Assembly: GCF_007993045.1 (NCBI RefSeq)
Contig: NZ_VOOR01000002.1
Coordinates: 62,001 to 126,000 of the forward strand
Origin: Phaeodactylibacter luteus
Lineage (GTDB): Bacteria; Bacteroidota; Bacteroidia; Chitinophagales; Saprospiraceae
Direction of reading: 5' to 3'
Length of the DNA stretch: 64,000 nt
Shown here one piece after another: positions 59,918 through 64,000 of this stretch; positions within the stretch are counted from its first letter, which is position 1, and each line of letters begins with the position of its first letter. Position numbers and translations under genes: made by a program. The notes under the pieces were generated by a model. That model was not told the origin of the DNA and made no database searches. It saw only the letters and a list, made by a program, of their open reading frames with translations.

Positions 59918-60553
59918 TTATGGGTTTGGCGCATAAGGCAAAGAAGACTGATGGGCTGCGATGCGCAGCTTACCGTTCTTATCCTTTACGTAGGCGAAGG
60001 TATATTCCACTTTCACATCATCCCCTCCTGCAGCAGGAGTAAAAAAGTAATTGCCCATGGCGATGGCTACCCGGCAGTTGTTGTTGATGATGCCGATGTT
60101 CTCAAATTTCACATTGGTATAAGGCTTGATCGCAAAACCCTTATCTTCTGGATAGGCATCGTTGCCCCCGACAAAGTAAGACAGGGCGGCATCAAAACTT
60201 GGGCGGAACTGCCTTTCAGAGGCCAACGTTGGCTTGAAGAGCACGCTGCCAAGGTCATAGCCGTACATCTCCTGTATAAATTCTGCCGCTTCCTTGCTGT
60301 AATCCCCTCCTTTTGAAAACACATTGCCTATCCGGACAATGCCGTCTCCCCATTGCTTTTGTGCTTCCACGACTTCCAGCTCAGAAATGCACTCGTCAGA
60401 ATACAGCAATGCGTTTTCTTCACTGCTCTTCTGAGGCGCTGCTCCTGTGTTCTGCACCACGGTGCCATTGCCATTAGGGCTTGTACAGCTCATGGCACCT
60501 AGTGCTAAAAATAGCGCTGCAAGTACATTGAATCCTGAAAAAAATACCTTCAT
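59918..60553 (-). CDS. NTF2-like lipoprotein
   Basis: 211 residues from the ATG at 60553. Lipoprotein signal FLALGAMSCTSP. The mature part (VEAQKQWGDGIVRIGNVFSK, FKPTLASERQFRPSFDAALS, VRVAIAMGNYFFTP-like, VEYTFAYVKDKNGKLRIAAHQ) has the layout of an NTF2/SnoaL or CaMKII-association-domain-like alpha+beta barrel. Function is unknown. A longer frame to 60712 exists but starts with no export signal. Convergent to treS. Confidence 0.75.
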   Translation of the reverse strand: MKVFFSGFNVLAALFLALGAMSCTSPNGNGTVVQNTGAAPQKSSEENALLYSDECISELEVVEAQKQWGDGIVRIGNVFSKGGDYSKEAAEFIQEMYGYDLGSVLFKPTLASERQFRPSFDAALSYFVGGNDAYPEDKGFAIKPYTNVKFENIGIINNNCRVAIAMGNYFFTPAAGGDDVKVEYTFAYVKDKNGKLRIAAHQSSLPYAPNP

Positions 60554-61170
60554 TGTTTTTTGTGTTTGATTATGATAAATGAGTTTAGAAAGCATGCTGT
60601 AGCCCAAAGGCAGTGCACCTTGATGCTGTGGAGGGCCCTTCCGAAGCTTGGCAAAAGGGCATAACAATGACAGCTCAATGGCGCTGGCCATGAGGGAAGC
60701 TGACAGCCCCAAGCATAAACCACAATGGCCTGCTAGGACTGGCAGATGGATTTGAACATGTTTTGAGAGGTATTAGAGAGCGGGCGACAGCTGCACTGCC
60801 CGGAGACAGTTTGCGCCTTCAACCGGATAAGTGTCAGGCACAAGGCCGGCTGCCTTAGCACTAAAGGCTTTTTCTGCTTTTTGATCTGAATTTGACAAAA
60901 AGCGGATGGCAGCTCTTGCGGACAGGCAGGGTTCGGCTGTTTGTACCTTTAAGGAGCGGTGTAGATTGGAAACAACGAACTAAAAAACGCTCCGGTTTTT
61001 CTTTTGTTCTTGTGCAAATGGAAAATCCCCTGCCGTAGGGGGCAATTTGAGTAGAGATGACCAATATTTGTCATTTGGGGCAGATACGGCAGCTAAAAGT
61101 TGGTCCGAGGAAGGTTTAAGGCTTGCAGCTTGCTTTCAGCCAAGCCGCAAGACCCTCAGCAACGAGGAGG
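60554..61170. other. Gene-free interval, no element identified
   Basis: I see no tRNA, no dispersed repeat and no supported protein gene. At 61057-61074 lies an 18-base near-palindrome, ATGACCAATATTTGTCAT (16 of 18 bases symmetrical), which could be an operator, but no gene start follows on the forward strand. It is mainly the space between the 3' end of the TonB-receptor gene and the start of the lipoprotein gene. Confidence 0.5.
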
Positions 61171-63279
61171 CTACCCCCCTTTTTTTAAAGAGAGCCGCCA
61201 AGCAGCTTGGAGAAAGAAGCTCCGCCCCGGGCTGACCACCACCGCTCCTGCCCCCACGCTGTGCGCACCTCCGCCATCAGCTCCTGTGACGTTGGCTTGG
61301 CGCACATCAAGCAGGTTGCGGGCACCAGCTGTGAGGCTTAGCTGTTTTTCCTTGCCCAGGGCCTTACGCAGGGTCAGGTCTGCCATAAAAAAACCATCCT
61401 GAATGCGTTGCCCGGCAAGCTCACCTGCAGTTGGGCTAGGGAAGTAGCTCACATGCCGGTCGTTGTAGCGCCCCATCAGGGCTATGTTAAGCCCGATGGG
61501 CTGAATGCTGTAAGCCACTTGACCCGACAGCTCAAGGGCATAGGTGAATTTCGGCAGGTCGGGCGCTTCCTCGCTCAAGGGCTGGTAATAGCCGACTACA
61601 GCAGCGCTCCCCCGGATATCCCAAGCAGAAGTCTTCAAAAAGGCTTCCATCCTGCTGCCCTGCGCAATATATTTGGCCTGGTTGAAATAAGTAAAACGCA
61701 AAGTAGAGGTATCTACTGCCGGGGCTATGCCCTCAGGCAACTCCACAAACTCGAACAGGCCAATTTTGTCTTGGATATAATTGTAGAAGAGCTTGGCATT
61801 GATGCCCCACCGTGCGCCCTTCTTTTCCCAATTGCGAGAAAGCCCTATCTGAACATTATCAGATATTTCGGCCCCAAGCTTTGGGTTGCCTATGATAAAG
61901 TGGTTGATGTCAATAAAATTGAAAAACAATTCTTTTAAGCCCGGGCTACGGAACCCCCGTCCATAGCCAGCTCTCCATTGCCAGCCGGAAGGCGTTTCTA
62001 TTTTGAGCTGAAGAGAAGGCACTACAGGTGCCTGATACCTGTCGTTCCAAGCATAGCGCCCCCCCAGCTCGAGCTGCAAAAAGCGGCTTGGCCGGAAACG
62101 CACTGAAGCAAAGCCTGCTACATCAGCCATATCGATAGGCGCATTGACGGTATCCTGCCCCAGCCGGGCACCAACGCCTTCATCGTAGCGGGCATCAATG
62201 CCCACCTGAAACTGCAAAGGCACCTCTTTTTTGGCCCAGCTATAGGCTGCCCGGGCCATAGCGCCAACCAGGCTGCTTGTGTCCTGCATCCCCTCCACCA
62301 ACGAGGTAGTGTCTGCCTCCATATCGAGGCGGAAAGTGTTTTTTTCCCTCAAAAAGTGGTTGAGCGCTGCTGTTGCCTTCAGATAGCCATTTGCCCCTAC
62401 CCTGCCCTCAAAATTTAAGGCCTGATCGATGCGGCGGGTAAAGAAGCGGTCATCAAAAGCATAGGGGCGGAACTGTGGCCTGCGCAAATTGCCTGGGCTG
62501 GCGACCACCTCTGCAAAATAGCGAGACTGCAAAGCCAGGCGCCCATGGCCGAGGCTACGGTGCAGCACGCCATCGAGCTGCAGCTGTTCTTTTGGGTTCC
62601 ATAGCATAGCGCGGAGGCTGTCTTGACCAACCCCTGTAAAATGCCCCCAATTGCCTCCAAGCCTTAGCCCCCATTTTGAGCCTAAAGGCGCTAGCAGGCT
62701 AACCGAAGCATTGCGCTCTGCCCTGCTTTCTGCCAAGGCCTGTAGCTCCAATGAGGGCGTAGCCCCAACTGCTTTTTTTGTGATCAGGTTGATGACCCCC
62801 CCAATGGCATCTGTCCCATATACTACCGACATCGGGCCTTCGACAATCTCAACCCTTGCTATTTGCTGTAGGTTGATCTGGCCTAAGTCGATATGGCCGT
62901 CCTGCCGCCCCAATACCGGTACGCCGTCAATAAGGATGCGCACCTGCTGCCCATCGGTACCCAGCAAGCTTAGCCGGCTGCCAAGCACCCGGTCCTGCCC
63001 GATACGGACACCGGTTTCCTGCTGCAGCAGCTGTTCTAGGCTGTTGGCCCCTCGGGCTTCGATGAGCGCCCGGTTGAGGACACGGACTTCGTGCAAGGAC
63101 GCTGCAGCCTTCACGGGGCTGTATTGTGCGGTAACGACAACCTCCTCTGTGCTCAAAGACAAAGCAATGCTATCGGTATCCGTTCCCTGTGCCTGCAAAA
63201 AACTGCTTGCCCAAAAGAAACTGGCAACGAAAAAAGCCATTGCTGCACAGAGCCAATTTTTTTGATCAAAAACTCCCAT
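61171..63279 (-). CDS. TonB-dependent receptor, probably for heme
   Basis: 702-residue outer-membrane receptor. A signal peptide (ends FLQAQG) precedes a TonB-box-like EEVVVTAQ and the plug domain (about 45-170; TGVRIGQDRVLGSRL, GPMSVVYGTDAIGGVINLI). The barrel contains FRSPGLKELFF and IIGNPKLGAE, like the FRAP/NPNL region of heme receptors, and ends WRLSLKKGG. No carboxypeptidase-like N-terminal domain. It starts 25 bp after the stop of a HemS-like gene, which supports heme as ligand; cobalamin receptors look similar. Confidence 0.92.
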   Translation of the reverse strand: MGVFDQKNWLCAAMAFFVASFFWASSFLQAQGTDTDSIALSLSTEEVVVTAQYSPVKAAASLHEVRVLNRALIEARGANSLEQLLQQETGVRIGQDRVLGSRLSLLGTDGQQVRILIDGVPVLGRQDGHIDLGQINLQQIARVEIVEGPMSVVYGTDAIGGVINLITKKAVGATPSLELQALAESRAERNASVSLLAPLGSKWGLRLGGNWGHFTGVGQDSLRAMLWNPKEQLQLDGVLHRSLGHGRLALQSRYFAEVVASPGNLRRPQFRPYAFDDRFFTRRIDQALNFEGRVGANGYLKATAALNHFLREKNTFRLDMEADTTSLVEGMQDTSSLVGAMARAAYSWAKKEVPLQFQVGIDARYDEGVGARLGQDTVNAPIDMADVAGFASVRFRPSRFLQLELGGRYAWNDRYQAPVVPSLQLKIETPSGWQWRAGYGRGFRSPGLKELFFNFIDINHFIIGNPKLGAEISDNVQIGLSRNWEKKGARWGINAKLFYNYIQDKIGLFEFVELPEGIAPAVDTSTLRFTYFNQAKYIAQGSRMEAFLKTSAWDIRGSAAVVGYYQPLSEEAPDLPKFTYALELSGQVAYSIQPIGLNIALMGRYNDRHVSYFPSPTAGELAGQRIQDGFFMADLTLRKALGKEKQLSLTAGARNLLDVRQANVTGADGGGAHSVGAGAVVVSPGRSFFLQAAWRLSLKKGG

Positions 63280-63304
63280 AGTGGTAATTCCGGTTAGCAG
63301 CTGT

Positions 63305-64000
63305 TTAGCCGTTGGTGACGAGCTCGCTCAAGGGGCGTAAACTCCCCAATATCTCCCGCCAAGCACCAAGCTCAGGCTTGCCTGGCTTCCGCGCACCAAA
63401 AAAGTAGGCGATCAGGCTGCCAGCTGCATCAAAAAGCTCAAGGGCTGTTACAATCCCATCATTCGTTGGCTTTCGGACAATCCACGACTGTGCCACCCCT
63501 TCGAGGTTGAGATGGAGGTTAAAATCGGGATCCATGATATTAAACCAATTGCCCATATCTACCAGCCGCTTCACCTCCCCCGTATGTATCTGAATGCAGC
63601 CGGGGCTGTTCACAAACACCATGACCGGCACCTCCCGCTCTGCGGCTTGCAGCATGGCCGCCCGTACCGCCGTTGTGCCGACTTCGATAGCCATGCCTAC
63701 AGGAGCATGATGCAGTGCCTGCAGCCTACTGACCGCATGCTTGCGAAGCATAGGGAAAAAGTCGTGGGTATCTTCCAGCCCAAGCCAATCTTTTTGGAAA
63801 GCAGCTTTTTCGGCAAAGCCCAGCTCATCTGCTAGTGCCTTTTCTTTGACAGGCGAGGGCAATGGCTTTATGGTAGAATCCTGATCAGGCGCCCGGTACG
63901 CCCTCAACAGCTGTTCGAAAGCCATCTCATCAGAAGAGGGGGTAAGGTAAATTTTGTGTACCGCCCGGCCATGCCCATCAAAAAACTGGAAGCCTTTCAA
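63305..64000 (-). CDS. HemS/ChuS-type hemin-degrading factor (5' end outside window)
   Basis: The C-terminal 231 residues are visible and the start lies beyond position 64000; the family is normally about 345 residues. FQFFDGHGRAVHKIYLT at the edge is the end of the first repeat, and MAIEVGTTAVRAAMLQAA and MVFVNSPGCIQIHTGEVKRL belong to the second, with heme-ligating His in CIQIHTGEV. The protein binds or breaks down heme in the cytoplasm. It is translationally close (25 bp) to the TonB receptor. Confidence 0.9.
   Translation of the reverse strand: MKGFQFFDGHGRAVHKIYLTPSSDEMAFEQLLRAYRAPDQDSTIKPLPSPVKEKALADELGFAEKAAFQKDWLGLEDTHDFFPMLRKHAVSRLQALHHAPVGMAIEVGTTAVRAAMLQAAEREVPVMVFVNSPGCIQIHTGEVKRLVDMGNWFNIMDPDFNLHLNLEGVAQSWIVRKPTNDGIVTALELFDAAGSLIAYFFGARKPGKPELGAWREILGSLRPLSELVTNG

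Noticed and set aside
63280-63304. Cobalamin riboswitch before the TonB receptor
   Set aside because: Only 25 bp separate the receptor from the HemS-like gene, with no room for such an element.

Overview
The window looks like chromosomal DNA of a Bacteroidota member, most likely of the Saprospiria (Saprospiraceae-like). Two secreted proteins at 1299-5250 and the large subtilase at 41486-44512 end in type IX secretion (T9SS) C-terminal sorting domains. Several promoters fit the Bacteroidota pattern (-33 TTG/TTTG, about 19 bp, -7 TAnnTTTG). Start codons lack Shine-Dalgarno sequences, lipoprotein signals are frequent, and single genes of the futalosine menaquinone route (mqnB), a stand-alone MnmD, MiaE and YtxJ are present. 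Genus assignment is inference.

Layout. 1-5.3 kb: 3-hydroxybutyryl-CoA dehydrogenase, then two T9SS-exported surface proteins (one with PKD and Kazal-like repeats, one dockerin/cohesin-like). 5.4-11 kb: an unrecognised helical protein and a MacA/MacB-permease/TolC efflux operon without its own ATPase. 11-13.6 kb: a DnaA-box-rich region (possible oriC), dnaA, a candidate structured small RNA, tRNA-Ser(GCU) and tRNA-Pro(UGG). 14-25.7 kb: RRM protein, outer-membrane protein, TauE/SafE permease, pdhB, a small lipoprotein-ytxJ-mnmD-ribD run, thioredoxin, HerA-like ATPase, secreted nuclease, DUF3124 protein and a membrane-anchored subtilase. 25.8-32.1 kb: a seven-gene forward run (DoxX, ApbE, DnaQ-like exonuclease, two MbnP-like lipoproteins, two di-heme MauG/MbnH/CCP-like peroxidases). 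32.6-38.6 kb: cupin, accD, hemE, a dicarboxylate/amino-acid symporter, a small conserved protein and a TlpA-like lipoprotein. 38.6-41.4 kb: a 914-residue TIR-TPR-SDR fusion. 41.5-64 kb: T9SS subtilase, acyl-CoA thioesterase/lipB operon, TolB-like lipoprotein, PorV/PorQ-like barrel, mqnB, prmC, a DHFR/RibD-like reductase, adenine deaminase, desaturase, miaE, a TreS-maltokinase fusion, a lipoprotein, and a heme-uptake pair (TonB receptor plus HemS-like protein cut by the window end).

The most unusual features are three. First, a family of seven intergenic repeat copies (about 100-370 bp, both orientations) is scattered through the window; three of them carry a different 160-185 bp inner element at the same TAG position, bounded by inverted repeats and short duplications. 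Second, the TIR-TPR-SDR protein has a TIR domain that seems to have lost the NADase glutamate while its SDR domain keeps a complete active site. Third, MbnP-like and di-heme peroxidase genes are duplicated in tandem, and one MbnP-like copy has lost the aromatic motif typical of the family. A candidate small RNA with promoter, hairpins and terminator lies between dnaA and tRNA-Ser. No CRISPR array, prophage, rRNA operon or transposase gene was seen.
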